From Acidimicrobilacustris europaeus (GTDB lineage Bacteria; Actinomycetota; Acidimicrobiia; Acidimicrobiales; Acidimicrobilacustridaceae): a stretch of 64,000 nt of DNA. A program made the translations under genes and the position numbers. Shown piece after piece: positions 8,608 to 16,439 of this stretch (within the stretch, counting starts at the first letter, position 1; each line of letters begins with the position of its first letter). Location of the stretch: the NCBI GenBank assembly GCA_965194515.1, contig OZ239146.1:620001-684000 (forward strand). Reading direction: 5' to 3'. The notes under the pieces are model-generated. The model was not told where the DNA came from. It saw only the letters and a list, made by a program, of their open reading frames with translations, and searched no databases.

Positions 8608-9843
8608 ATGAGCATTGATTTCAGTCTGTCACCCGAACTCGAAGAGATCCGCGGGAAGGTCCGCACCTTTATTGCCGAGGTCGTGGCGCCGACCGAGAAG
8701 CGGCTTGAAGCCGAGGGAGTCGCAGAGACTGACCGGCGCGCGTACGTCGCAGAGTTGATTGAGTTGCGCCGCCAAGCACAGGAACTCGGACTCTGGCTTC
8801 CGCATATGCCTGTTGAGTGGGGCGGCATGGGTCTGGGGCATGTGCAACTTGCGATGGTTCAAGCAGAAGCGGCCCGAACTCGTCTTGGTCCATGGGTGTT
8901 CAACTGTCAGGCGCCTGATGAAGGCAACATGCACACGTTGCTGCATTGGGGAACCGATGAGCAGAAAGAGAAGTATCTGCGCCCGTTGTGTGAGGGGCGA
9001 GTGTGGTCATGCTTTGCGATGACTGAACCCGAGGTTGCTGGATCTGATCCGACGTTGATCCGCACTCATGCCGACCAAGATGGTGAGGAATGGGTCATCA
9101 ATGGCCACAAGTGGTTCATCTCAAATGCGCATAGGGCCAGTTTCGCCATTCTTGTTGCGCGAACCGAAGACGATCCCGACCTGCCCCAGGCTGCGAACAC
9201 CGCGTTTCTTGTCGACATCCCCACCGAGGGGTGGAACGAAGTGCGCCAGATCGAAACGATGCATGGCTCGACAGGACATTCCGAGATCCTGATTGAAGAC
9301 CTCCGCGTTTCCGATTCGGCCATGCTCGGCGGTCGCGGCCAGGGTCATCGTTTAGGTCAGTACCGACTTGGACCCGCCCGCCTTGCCCATTGCATGCGTT
9401 GGATCGCGCAGGCCGAAGTGGCACTCGACATGATGGTTGAACGATCTCTTGATCGTTATTCGCACGGTTCGATCCTTGCCGAGAAGCAAGGCGTTCAATG
9501 GCTCATCGCTGATTCAGCAATGGAGTTGTACCAGTGCAAACTGATGGTGCTGCATGCCGCTTACAAGATCGATCGCGGTGATGACTTCTCAGCAGAAGTT
9601 TCTATGGCGAAGCATTTCGTTGCGAACTCGTTGAACCGCATCATTGATCGCTCGATTCAAGTTCACGGAGCGTTGGGCTATTCAACCGACACGCCTCTAG
9701 CTCACATGTATCAGCAGGCTCGTTGGGCCCGTTTCGCCGACGGCGCCGACGAAATCCATCAGATGCGCATCGCTCAACGCACCATCGCCGCCTGGCGTGA
9801 CCACGGGAGCACTCGTGCGGCAACCGGCGATCTCCCGATCTAG
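8608..9843 (+). CDS. Acyl-CoA dehydrogenase family protein
   Basis: 411 residues from ATG 8608. The longer frame from 8158 only reads through antisense of glpK. It is an FAD-dependent acyl-CoA dehydrogenase: N-terminal helical domain, middle beta domain with CFAMTEPEVAGSDP and GHKWFISNAHRA, C-terminal helical domain ending VHGALGYSTDTPLAHMYQQAR. Size and composition fit the FadE/ACAD10-like subgroup rather than short-chain BCAD enzymes. A weak -10-like CAGACT is 6 nt upstream. It probably acts in beta-oxidation; chain length is not predictable. Confidence 0.85.
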   Translation: MSIDFSLSPELEEIRGKVRTFIAEVVAPTEKRLEAEGVAETDRRAYVAELIELRRQAQELGLWLPHMPVEWGGMGLGHVQLAMVQAEAARTRLGPWVFNCQAPDEGNMHTLLHWGTDEQKEKYLRPLCEGRVWSCFAMTEPEVAGSDPTLIRTHADQDGEEWVINGHKWFISNAHRASFAILVARTEDDPDLPQAANTAFLVDIPTEGWNEVRQIETMHGSTGHSEILIEDLRVSDSAMLGGRGQGHRLGQYRLGPARLAHCMRWIAQAEVALDMMVERSLDRYSHGSILAEKQGVQWLIADSAMELYQCKLMVLHAAYKIDRGDDFSAEVSMAKHFVANSLNRIIDRSIQVHGALGYSTDTPLAHMYQQARWARFADGADEIHQMRIAQRTIAAWRDHGSTRAATGDLPI

Positions 9844-9866
9844 ATCTGGGGATCGTTGACTGTCGT

Positions 9867-10019
9867 CTAGGGGGTAGCGGTCACCGTTGTTGTGGATTGT
9901 TCGCGGTTGACCGGCTGGGGTTGATCCTCGGTAGGAATGCTGCATGCGGCAACGACTGAACTGAGGCCAACGACGAGCGCGACGAAGCTGACGAGATGGC
10001 GAAGCGAGTGAGTGCTCAT
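9867..10019 (-). CDS. Very short lipoprotein, LpqB-like N-terminal stub
   Basis: Fifty residues. ATG at 10019 overlaps the TGA of the sensor kinase (ATGA). It has a basic start, a hydrophobic core (VSFVALVVGLSSVV) and a lipobox VVAAC with the lipidated Cys at residue 26, then CSIPTEDQPQPV and a Thr-rich tail before TAG. The position after mtrA-mtrB-like genes is that of lpqB in mycobacteria, whose mature protein begins with a similar CxxPs.s.P segment but runs on for hundreds of residues with GerMN and beta-propeller domains. Here those domains are absent. It may be a true minimal lipoprotein or a truncated gene; I favour a degenerate lpqB. Confidence 0.65.
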   Translation of the reverse strand: MSTHSLRHLVSFVALVVGLSSVVAACSIPTEDQPQPVNREQSTTTVTATP

Positions 10020-11494
10020 AGAACTTCCTCTTCGGTTTCGTCGGGTGCAGGCGGATCGACCAAGGGGAGTTCAACGACGAATCGAGCGCCGTGGTCACCG
10101 TCACGACGATCTTCAACCCACACTCTTCCGCCGTGGAGTCGGACGTGTTCATCGACGAGTGCGAGTCCAAGACCAACGCCGGTGTCATTTGAACGGTTTC
10201 CGCCCTCGCTGCCTCGAGAAAAGCGGTCGAACACAATGTCGCGTTCATCTTCGGGTACGCCATTGCCATTGTCCTCGACACTGATCTGGATCGTGTCTTC
10301 GACTCGTTCGATGGTCACTGATGTGGCACTGCCGGCATAGCGATCTGCGTTGTCGAGAAGATTGGCGATGACCCTGCCGAATCGACGTTTGTCGACGCGC
10401 ACGACAAGTTCGTCGGTATCGATGTCGTGGATGACCGGTACGCCTCCGCCGCCAAGAACGCTTACGGATTGGTAGACGAGTTCGACCACGAGTACTTCTT
10501 CGAGGTGCAACGTGATTGCACCTACATCGAATCGAGAAATCTCGAGGAGGTCCTCGACCAGTTGCTGCAAACGGTCAATATCTGCCGACAACAATACGAG
10601 AGCGGTGCGAGCTCGTTCGGGAAGATCGTCGCGGGTATTTTCCAGCACCTCGATCGACGCGGCGAGAGTCATGAGTGGTGAACGCAACTCGTGGCTGACT
10701 TCAGACGCGAATCTGGCATCGCGTTCGATTCGGTCCTCAAGTGCTTGAGCCATTTCATTGAACGGCTTCGAGATGAGATCGAGGTCTGCGTCGACGCCTT
10801 CTGGGAGTCGAGTGTCGAGGCGGCCGCCAGCAATCGCGCCGGCAGCGGTGCCGACATCGAGCAACGGAGCGAAGACGCGTCGGCTCGCCCAATAACCGAT
10901 GAGTGCACCAGCGACAGTCGTAAGGGCGGAGGAGATCAGAAGTGTCCACGCCAAACCGTCGAGCGTTCGCTGGAGATCGTCGAGCGGGACACTCTCGTAA
11001 TAGCGGGCATCAAGATTTGGGACTGGTACGCCAACGATGAGTTGGGTTGATCCGTTGACGTCGGTTCGCATGGTTGCGGCCTGACCGCCCGCAACCATGT
11101 CGAGTAGCGATGCAGGGATTTCATTTTGGGTGAACGCTGCTGGGTCAGTTGCGTACCACCGTCCAGCGTTCGTAAGCGCAGCATTTGCATCGTTTGGGTG
11201 AGAAAGGCTGTTCAAGTCCCGAGTGACCATGGCCGGGGTGGATGCATAGGGAAGTTCAACCGACAAACGGTCAGCATTCGCGAATGCTCGTGTGACTGAC
11301 GAAGATTGCCGTTGGTCAATCAGGTTTTGGCGGGTGAGGCCAAAGGTGACGAACGCCAGGACTGCCGACAGCACCGCAGCGCCGATCGCAAAGGTCAAGG
11401 TGAGGCGTGTGCGAAGGCCAAAGCGACGGCGGACTGGAGCACTGATCCGGGTTCGACGTCGCCGCCGAGTGCGAGTCGTGATGGGTTTGGTCAC
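10016..11494 (-). CDS. Sensor histidine kinase, MtrB-like
   Basis: 492 residues. Basic N-terminus, TM1 about 29-52, extracytoplasmic domain about 53-180, TM2 about 181-203, HAMP, then HisKA with H-box SEVSHELRSPL and HATPase_c with N-box NLLDNADRYA, G1 DNGNGVPE and G2 GVGLGLALV. The order (response regulator, kinase, lipoprotein) and overall layout match the actinobacterial MtrAB-LpqB system that links envelope status to cell division and DnaA. It overlaps the response-regulator stop by 4 bp. Confidence 0.85.
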   Translation of the reverse strand: MTKPITTRTRRRRRTRISAPVRRRFGLRTRLTLTFAIGAAVLSAVLAFVTFGLTRQNLIDQRQSSSVTRAFANADRLSVELPYASTPAMVTRDLNSLSHPNDANAALTNAGRWYATDPAAFTQNEIPASLLDMVAGGQAATMRTDVNGSTQLIVGVPVPNLDARYYESVPLDDLQRTLDGLAWTLLISSALTTVAGALIGYWASRRVFAPLLDVGTAAGAIAGGRLDTRLPEGVDADLDLISKPFNEMAQALEDRIERDARFASEVSHELRSPLMTLAASIEVLENTRDDLPERARTALVLLSADIDRLQQLVEDLLEISRFDVGAITLHLEEVLVVELVYQSVSVLGGGGVPVIHDIDTDELVVRVDKRRFGRVIANLLDNADRYAGSATSVTIERVEDTIQISVEDNGNGVPEDERDIVFDRFSRGSEGGNRSNDTGVGLGLALVDEHVRLHGGRVWVEDRRDGDHGARFVVELPLVDPPAPDETEEEVL

Positions 11495-12171
11495 TGCTGA
11501 AGTTTGTAGCCGAGGCCGCGGATTGTCATGACGTGGCGCGGGTTAGCGGGATCGACTTCAACCTTCATGCGCAAACGACGTACATGGACATCAACGAGAC
11601 GACCGTCGCCGAAGTAGCCATAGCCCCAAACGCGTTCGAGAAGAACTTCGCGACTGAAGATACGGCCGGGTGCTGATGCGAGTTCAACGAGAAGTCGGAA
11701 CTCGGTCTTCGTCAGATGAACTTCGGCGTTGTCGCGAAGGACGATTCCCTCTTCCGGAATGATCTCGAGATCACCGAAGCGCAAATGAGTCGGAGCGAGG
11801 TCGATTGTTCGTGCTCGGCGAAGTAGCGCGCGAATTCGCGCGGAAAGTTCTTTTGGAGCGAATGGCTTGGTGAGGTAATCGTCTGCTCCAGCTTCGAGGC
11901 CTGCAACAACATCATGCGTGTCGGCGCGGGCGGTAACCATGACGATCGGAACATCGCTGATACGTCGAATAGAGCGGCAAACATCAAAGCCATCGATGCC
12001 GGGAAGCATGATGTCGATCAGGACCACATCGCTGGGGTGGCGGGTGAATGCTTGAAGCGCTTCCTCGCCGGTGTCTGCTTCCTCAACCTCCCAACCCTCG
12101 TCCTCAAGGGCGAGGCGAACGGCGGTACGGATTCGTTCGTCGTCCTCGACGGTAAGGATGCGGGTTCCCAT
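11491..12171 (-). CDS. Response regulator, MtrA-like OmpR family
   Basis: 226 residues. Receiver domain with acidic pocket EDD at 9-11, phospho-acceptor D53 in VLIDIMLPG and the LTKPF lysine, then an OmpR winged-helix domain (about 130-226) ending GYGYFGDGRLVDVHVRRLR and VMTIRGLGYKL, close to mycobacterial MtrA. It presumably binds DNA on phosphorylation by the kinase encoded immediately downstream (4-bp overlap). No MtrA-type direct repeats were identified in this window. Confidence 0.87.
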   Translation of the reverse strand: MGTRILTVEDDERIRTAVRLALEDEGWEVEEADTGEEALQAFTRHPSDVVLIDIMLPGIDGFDVCRSIRRISDVPIVMVTARADTHDVVAGLEAGADDYLTKPFAPKELSARIRALLRRARTIDLAPTHLRFGDLEIIPEEGIVLRDNAEVHLTKTEFRLLVELASAPGRIFSREVLLERVWGYGYFGDGRLVDVHVRRLRMKVEVDPANPRHVMTIRGLGYKLQQ

Positions 12172-12239
12172 AAGTCACCATTGTCACCGATGGGAGACCG
12201 CTACGTCAGGTTTTCCAACTTTGGTGCTACGGACGATGA

Positions 12240-13037
12240 TTACGCATTGGCTGCATGGGCGTCGACGAGCAGCGTCCGCAGGTCGTTGAATAACGCTGGA
12301 GGCGCAGCGAGGCAGAACTCAAATTCGGGTGCTCCGCCGGTGAGATTGCCGACGAGTGCGCCCGCCTCGGTTGCAATGAGCGCCCCAGCAGCGTGATCCC
12401 AAGGTTGCAGGCCGCGTTCGTAATAGGCATCGACCCGGCCGCATGCAACCGAGCACAAGTCGACCGATGCCGCGCCCATACGGCGAATGTCGCGAACTGA
12501 TCCGATGATCTTGCCGAGCACTGCTGCCTGACGCTGACGGCGATCGGGCTCGTAGGAGAAGCCGGTTGCGACCAGCGCATGAGACAACTTCGTTTCAGCG
12601 GAAGCGTGGATCGGGAAACCATTTCGGAACGCGCCTTCGCCACGAATGGCGGTGAAGACCTCGGCATGAAGAGGGTCATGGACAACACCAATGGCCATTT
12701 CGCCGTCGATCTCTGCTGCGATCGAGATCGCGAATCCGGCGTGGCCATAGAGGTAGTTCGTTGTGCCGTCGATTGGGTCGACAATCCAGCGAACACCCGT
12801 CGACCCCGGTCGGTCTGTGCCCTCTTCGCCGAGAACTGCATCGTCGGGGCGTTCGTTGGTGAGTCGACCAAGGATGAGTGCTTCGGAGGCTTTGTCCATC
12901 TCGGTGACCATGTCTGTGCCCGTGGTCTTCGTGTCGACCAAGGTGCGAGCGCGAGAAAGTCCGTCAACAATGAGCGCCGCTGCTTGGGCCGCAGTCGACG
13001 TTGCGAGATGAAGCAGGGCTGCTGTGTCGTGGCTCAT
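12240..13037 (-). CDS. Inositol monophosphatase family phosphatase
   Basis: 265 residues. Start ATG 13037 overlaps the upstream stop as TAATG. Metal-binding IMPase motifs are GEEGTDR, VDPIDGTTNYLYG and QPWDHAAGALI. Such enzymes dephosphorylate inositol 1-phosphate or related phosphates (SuhB, CysQ and histidinol-phosphatase-like members exist). With pimB and a polyprenol-mannose synthase nearby, inositol for phosphatidylinositol lipids is a plausible product, but that is inference. Confidence 0.85.
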   Translation of the reverse strand: MSHDTAALLHLATSTAAQAAALIVDGLSRARTLVDTKTTGTDMVTEMDKASEALILGRLTNERPDDAVLGEEGTDRPGSTGVRWIVDPIDGTTNYLYGHAGFAISIAAEIDGEMAIGVVHDPLHAEVFTAIRGEGAFRNGFPIHASAETKLSHALVATGFSYEPDRRQRQAAVLGKIIGSVRDIRRMGAASVDLCSVACGRVDAYYERGLQPWDHAAGALIATEAGALVGNLTGGAPEFEFCLAAPPALFNDLRTLLVDAHAANA

Positions 13038-13381
13038 TACCGAACGCGCGGAACGTTTCGGTTCGCTGCGTTCGATTTCGCTGAGGCAGCGGCGAGTTCT
13101 TCGCGGGCACGAATGGTGTTCCATTCGCCCATTGCTCGGAGGGTGAGAATGACGACGACTGCGGTACCAAGCGCGGCGACTACTGCGCCAAAGAGAGCGC
13201 CGAGTCCCGCCCATAAAGAGGAATCGCCAGTCACTTGAAGATCAACGAAGGCGTACCCGATGACACCGCCGGCGGTACCGCCGATCAGGATCGCAAGGAA
13301 CGCAAGCACCCGTGCACCAACGGAGGGAAGGGCGGAGACTGTCGTGGATGCAGATGGGGTGGTGGGGGTTGGCGAGGACAT
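13037..13381 (-). CDS. Two-helix membrane protein, unknown
   Basis: 114 residues if started at ATG 13381. The alternative ATG at 13390 lies inside the leaderless -10 (TACGAT, 13389-13394), so 13381 is preferred. Ser/Thr/Pro-rich N-terminus, helix about 22-45 (ARVLAFLAILIGGTAGGVIGY), second helix about 53-78, basic C-terminal tail. It is translationally coupled to the inositol phosphatase gene (TAATG). No recognised family. Confidence 0.65.
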   Translation of the reverse strand: MSSPTPTTPSASTTVSALPSVGARVLAFLAILIGGTAGGVIGYAFVDLQVTGDSSLWAGLGALFGAVVAALGTAVVVILTLRAMGEWNTIRAREELAAASAKSNAANRNVPRVR

Positions 13382-13388
13382 CGGTGCC

Positions 13389-13394
13389 ATCGTA
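13389..13394 (-). promoter_or_regulatory. -10 element TACGAT (leaderless type), minus strand
   Basis: TACGAT is 7 nt upstream of ATG 13381. It is paired with a divergent -10 (TACAGT, 13442-13447) serving the Dpm1-like gene. Confidence 0.5.
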
Positions 13395-13441
13395 CGGGCC
13401 TGAGCGAGTGGGCTGCGCACCGGGGGAGCGCTCGATGCTCC

Positions 13442-13447
13442 TACAGT
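13442..13447 (+). promoter_or_regulatory. -10 element TACAGT for Dpm1-like gene (leaderless type)
   Basis: TACAGT is 7 nt upstream of GTG 13455, matching the recurrent leaderless pattern and supporting the GTG start. Confidence 0.55.
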
Positions 13448-13454
13448 TGGAACC

Positions 13455-14195
13455 GTGAAGCCGCTCATCATCCTGCCGACCTACAACGAGGCAGAGAACA
13501 TTGTTGAGGTCCTTGAGCGCATTCAGAAGGCGTTGCCGAAGGCCGATGTGCTCGTGGTCGACGACGGAAGCCCCGACGGAACCGCAGATCTGGCCGAGGA
13601 ATGGGGAACTGACAACGGGGGACACGTATCGCTGCTCCGTCGAGGCGCCAAAGCTGGACTGGGATCGGCCTATCGGGCCGGTTTCGCCTATGGCCTCGCC
13701 AATGGCTACGACGCGTTGATCGAAATGGACTCCGATCTTCAACACGATCCTGCGGCGCTTCCCTCGTTGGTGAACGCCGTTGAGTCTGGCGCCGACCTCG
13801 CCATCGGCTCTCGGTATGTCCCAGGCGGGCATATCCCCGATTGGCCGCGTTATCGCGAGTGGTTGTCTCGGGGTGGCAATCGCTACGCCGCAATTGTGCT
13901 CCGGCTCCAGGTGCGCGATGCCACCGCAGGGTTTCGTTGCTATGGCGCTCCGATGTTGACGCGGATTCCGCTCGATCTTGTGACTGCAGACGGCTACGGA
14001 TTCCAGATCGAGATGGCGTACAACATTGCTCGCCGTGACGGCCGCATTGTGGAAGTTCCGATCACGTTTAGCGATCGTGAACGCGGGACCTCCAAAATGT
14101 CATCGCGAATCGTCTTCGAGGCACTTCTTCTCGTGACGTGGTGGGCAGTTCGTGATCGCATCTTCCGTCGCCCACTTCCTCCGGACGCGTCCTAA
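13455..14195 (+). CDS. Polyprenol-phosphate mannosyltransferase (Dpm1/Ppm1-like)
   Basis: 246-residue GT2 (GT-A) enzyme. Motifs: LPTYNEAENI, DDGSPDGTADLA (nucleotide-sugar binding), EMDSDLQHDP (DxD-type metal site), GSRYVPGG, and SDRERGTSKMS at the C-terminus. This is the soluble Dpm1 architecture that makes polyprenyl-phosphate-mannose from GDP-mannose, the donor for extracytoplasmic mannosylation of lipoglycans and proteins. It lacks the C-terminal membrane domain of GtrB-like proteins and the fused Lnt-like domain of some Ppm1 proteins. GTG start. Confidence 0.85.
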   Translation: MKPLIILPTYNEAENIVEVLERIQKALPKADVLVVDDGSPDGTADLAEEWGTDNGGHVSLLRRGAKAGLGSAYRAGFAYGLANGYDALIEMDSDLQHDPAALPSLVNAVESGADLAIGSRYVPGGHIPDWPRYREWLSRGGNRYAAIVLRLQVRDATAGFRCYGAPMLTRIPLDLVTADGYGFQIEMAYNIARRDGRIVEVPITFSDRERGTSKMSSRIVFEALLLVTWWAVRDRIFRRPLPPDAS

Positions 14196-14198
14196 GCA

Positions 14199-14684
14199 AT
14201 GCGCGACTGGCTCGTGGGCGGCGCGGTGATCGAGGGTCCGGCGGGGCTACTCCTGGTGCGCAATCGGCGCCGTGACGGGTCATTCGATTGGAGTCCACCC
14301 GGTGGCGTCATCGACGCTGGTGAATCCGTGGTCGAAGGTATTGGTCGCGAAGTGGTTGAAGAAACAGGTCTCGTCGTTACGAAGTGGGCGGGGAAGTTGT
14401 ATGAGATCACTGCCAGTGCCCCCGATATGGGGTGGACACTTCGAGTCGAAGCGTGGTTGGCCGAATCATGGGAAGGCGAACTCCGCTTCGATGATCCCGA
14501 CGGCATCGTCGAAACTGCAGCATGGGTTGACCCTGATCAGTGCGGAATGCATCTCAACGATGGTGCGCCATGGGTCGCCGAACCGGTTCTTGAATGGTTG
14601 ATGCACCGTTGGGATGACCCGCGTTCATTCGCCTACAACATCGAAGGTTCGGACCGATCGTCGTTGGTGGTCACGCGCGTGTGA
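14199..14684 (+). CDS. NUDIX hydrolase
   Basis: 161 residues. ATG is 3 nt after the Dpm1-like stop. The Nudix box is GGVIDAGESVVEGIGREVVE continued by ETGL, matching G-x5-E-x7-REVxEExG. It would hydrolyse a nucleoside diphosphate-linked substrate; which one is unknown. Its GTGA overlap with dinB suggests the pair is co-expressed, possibly for nucleotide-pool hygiene alongside translesion synthesis (inference). Confidence 0.85.
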   Translation: MRDWLVGGAVIEGPAGLLLVRNRRRDGSFDWSPPGGVIDAGESVVEGIGREVVEETGLVVTKWAGKLYEITASAPDMGWTLRVEAWLAESWEGELRFDDPDGIVETAAWVDPDQCGMHLNDGAPWVAEPVLEWLMHRWDDPRSFAYNIEGSDRSSLVVTRV

Positions 14685-15973
14685 ACAAGCCGCGCGACAT
14701 CGCAAACATTCTCCATGTGGACATGGATGCGTTCTTCGTATCGGTTGAGTTACTTGATCAGCCTGAACTACGCGGAAAACCCGTCGTCGTTGGCGGCGAC
14801 GGACAACGTGGAGTGGTGGCAGCTGCGTCTTATGAAGCACGCGCGTTCGGCGTTTACTCGGCAATGTCAGCGGCCCAAGCGCGTCGTTTGTGTCCGCACG
14901 CGATCTTTTTGAGCGGCAGGTTCCATCGCTATTCCGAAGTCAGTGCAAACGTGATGGCGATTTTCAGAGACGTCACACCGCTTGTTGAACCGCTTTCGCT
15001 CGATGAAGCATTTCTCGATGTGAGTGGGGCTCTCCGATTACTCGGTGACGCGCCGACGATCGCGGCATCGATACGTCGACGTGTTCTCGAAGAACAGGGT
15101 CTGACATGTTCAGTCGGAGTAGCGAGCACAAAGTTTGTTGCGAAACTCGCGACTGAAGCAGCTAAACCAAAAGCGTCGAAAGATGGGCCGCAGTTTGGCA
15201 GCGGCGTTTACGTTGTTGAACCCGAAGAAACGTTGTCATTCCTTCGGCCGCTTCCGGTCGAATCGCTTTGGGGAGTGGGGCCGGCGACGCTCACAAAACT
15301 TCACCGAATCGGCGTTCTAACGATTGCTGATCTCGCTGACCTTCCCGAAGAGAACGTCGTTGCCGTGCTTGGTCGCTCTCAGGGACGCCATCTCCACTCG
15401 TTGGCCAATGGCCAAGACGAACGCTTGGTCGAGCCAGACCGCGCGATGAAATCGATCGGTCAAGAGGAAACGTTTTCTCGTGACCATCACCTTCGTTCGA
15501 CCTTGGATCATGAACTCGTACAGTTTGCTGATTCCGTTGCATCTCGATTGCGGGCGCAGGGGCTTGTTGGGCGCACGGTGCAGCTGAAAGTGCGGTTCGG
15601 TGACTTCACGACGATCACTCGATCAACCACATTGGCGGTCGCGATCGATGATTCGCGGTCATTGCTCGACGCCGGTCGCGGTTTGCTCGCACTTGTTGAT
15701 CCTGCTCAGGGGGTTCGGCTACTTGGACTCTCGGTGAGTGGACTCAGTTCTGATTCGTCCCGACAACTCACATTTGACGAAGCGATCTCGGGTCCAGGCT
15801 GGCAGGAAGCAGATCGCACGATTGATGAGATCCGGGCTCGGTTCGGCGAAGAAGCGATTGGGTCGGCGGTTGCTGTGGGCCCCGATGGTCTTCGTTTGAA
15901 ACGCCGAGGGGCTCAGCAGTGGGGGCCAAATGCAGAGCAAACTGATCCGGGGAGCAGTTCGACATCCGCGTGA
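14681..15973 (+). CDS. dinB: DNA polymerase IV (Y-family)
   Basis: 430 residues, GTG start overlapping the NUDIX TGA (GTGA). Y-family catalytic motifs: HVDMDAFFVSVE (metal-binding Asp, steric-gate region) and SLDEAFLDVSG; YSAMSAAQA in the fingers; SVGVASTKFVAKLA; helix-hairpin-helix LWGVGPATLTKLHRIG; little-finger domain after about residue 240. The tail (GAQQWGPNAEQTD...) has no obvious QLxLF clamp-binding motif, although an internal one cannot be excluded. An error-prone bypass role is expected. Confidence 0.92.
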   Translation: MNKPRDIANILHVDMDAFFVSVELLDQPELRGKPVVVGGDGQRGVVAAASYEARAFGVYSAMSAAQARRLCPHAIFLSGRFHRYSEVSANVMAIFRDVTPLVEPLSLDEAFLDVSGALRLLGDAPTIAASIRRRVLEEQGLTCSVGVASTKFVAKLATEAAKPKASKDGPQFGSGVYVVEPEETLSFLRPLPVESLWGVGPATLTKLHRIGVLTIADLADLPEENVVAVLGRSQGRHLHSLANGQDERLVEPDRAMKSIGQEETFSRDHHLRSTLDHELVQFADSVASRLRAQGLVGRTVQLKVRFGDFTTITRSTTLAVAIDDSRSLLDAGRGLLALVDPAQGVRLLGLSVSGLSSDSSRQLTFDEAISGPGWQEADRTIDEIRARFGEEAIGSAVAVGPDGLRLKRRGAQQWGPNAEQTDPGSSSTSA

Positions 15974-15993
15974 CACCTCCCTGCGCCGAGGTG
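15974..15993 (+). terminator. Possible terminator hairpin after dinB
   Basis: CACCTC/GAGGTG arms with an 8-nt loop immediately follow the dinB stop. The downstream sequence is only mildly T-rich. Confidence 0.35.
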
Positions 15994-16058
15994 CCGTTGT
16001 GTATTGGTGTCGGCCGTGAGAGGCTGTTGTCTCCAAGTCGCAACAAGGAGTAGGTGTA

Positions 16059-16439
16059 GTGCCGCTTTCCGAGGACGAACAACGCATCCTCAGCGAGATT
16101 GAGCAGCAGTTGCGTGAGACCGATCCCGGTCTCGCTCGAGACATCGCTGACACAACCGTGTACACCGCGGCATCTCGCGGGTTGAAATGGTCGGCATTCG
16201 GTTTTTTCGTCGGACTCATTCTTTTGGTCGTGCTTCTTGGCACATCGTTTCTTCTGGCCTTCGGCGGGTTCCTCGTCATGCTTATTTCGGCGCTCGCGTT
16301 TGAGCGCAACGGACGGCGCCTTGGCAAGGCCGGGATGCAGCAAATGACACAATCGGCCAAGGCTGCAGGTTTCCGTGATGCACTTGGCAACACGCGGTCA
16401 CGTTTCAAGGATCGTCTCCAGCGCGAGGACGAGGCCTGA
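16059..16439 (+). CDS. DUF3040 family membrane protein
   Basis: 126 residues, GTG start 8 nt after a clear AAGGAG (16045-16050). The N-terminus MPLSEDEQRILSEIEQQL is the DUF3040 signature. Two closely spaced hydrophobic helices (about 48-68 and 69-88) follow, then a basic C-terminal tail. DUF3040 proteins are common small actinobacterial membrane proteins of unknown function. The stop overlaps the likely CTG start of the next gene (CTGA). Confidence 0.85.
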   Translation: MPLSEDEQRILSEIEQQLRETDPGLARDIADTTVYTAASRGLKWSAFGFFVGLILLVVLLGTSFLLAFGGFLVMLISALAFERNGRRLGKAGMQQMTQSAKAAGFRDALGNTRSRFKDRLQREDEA

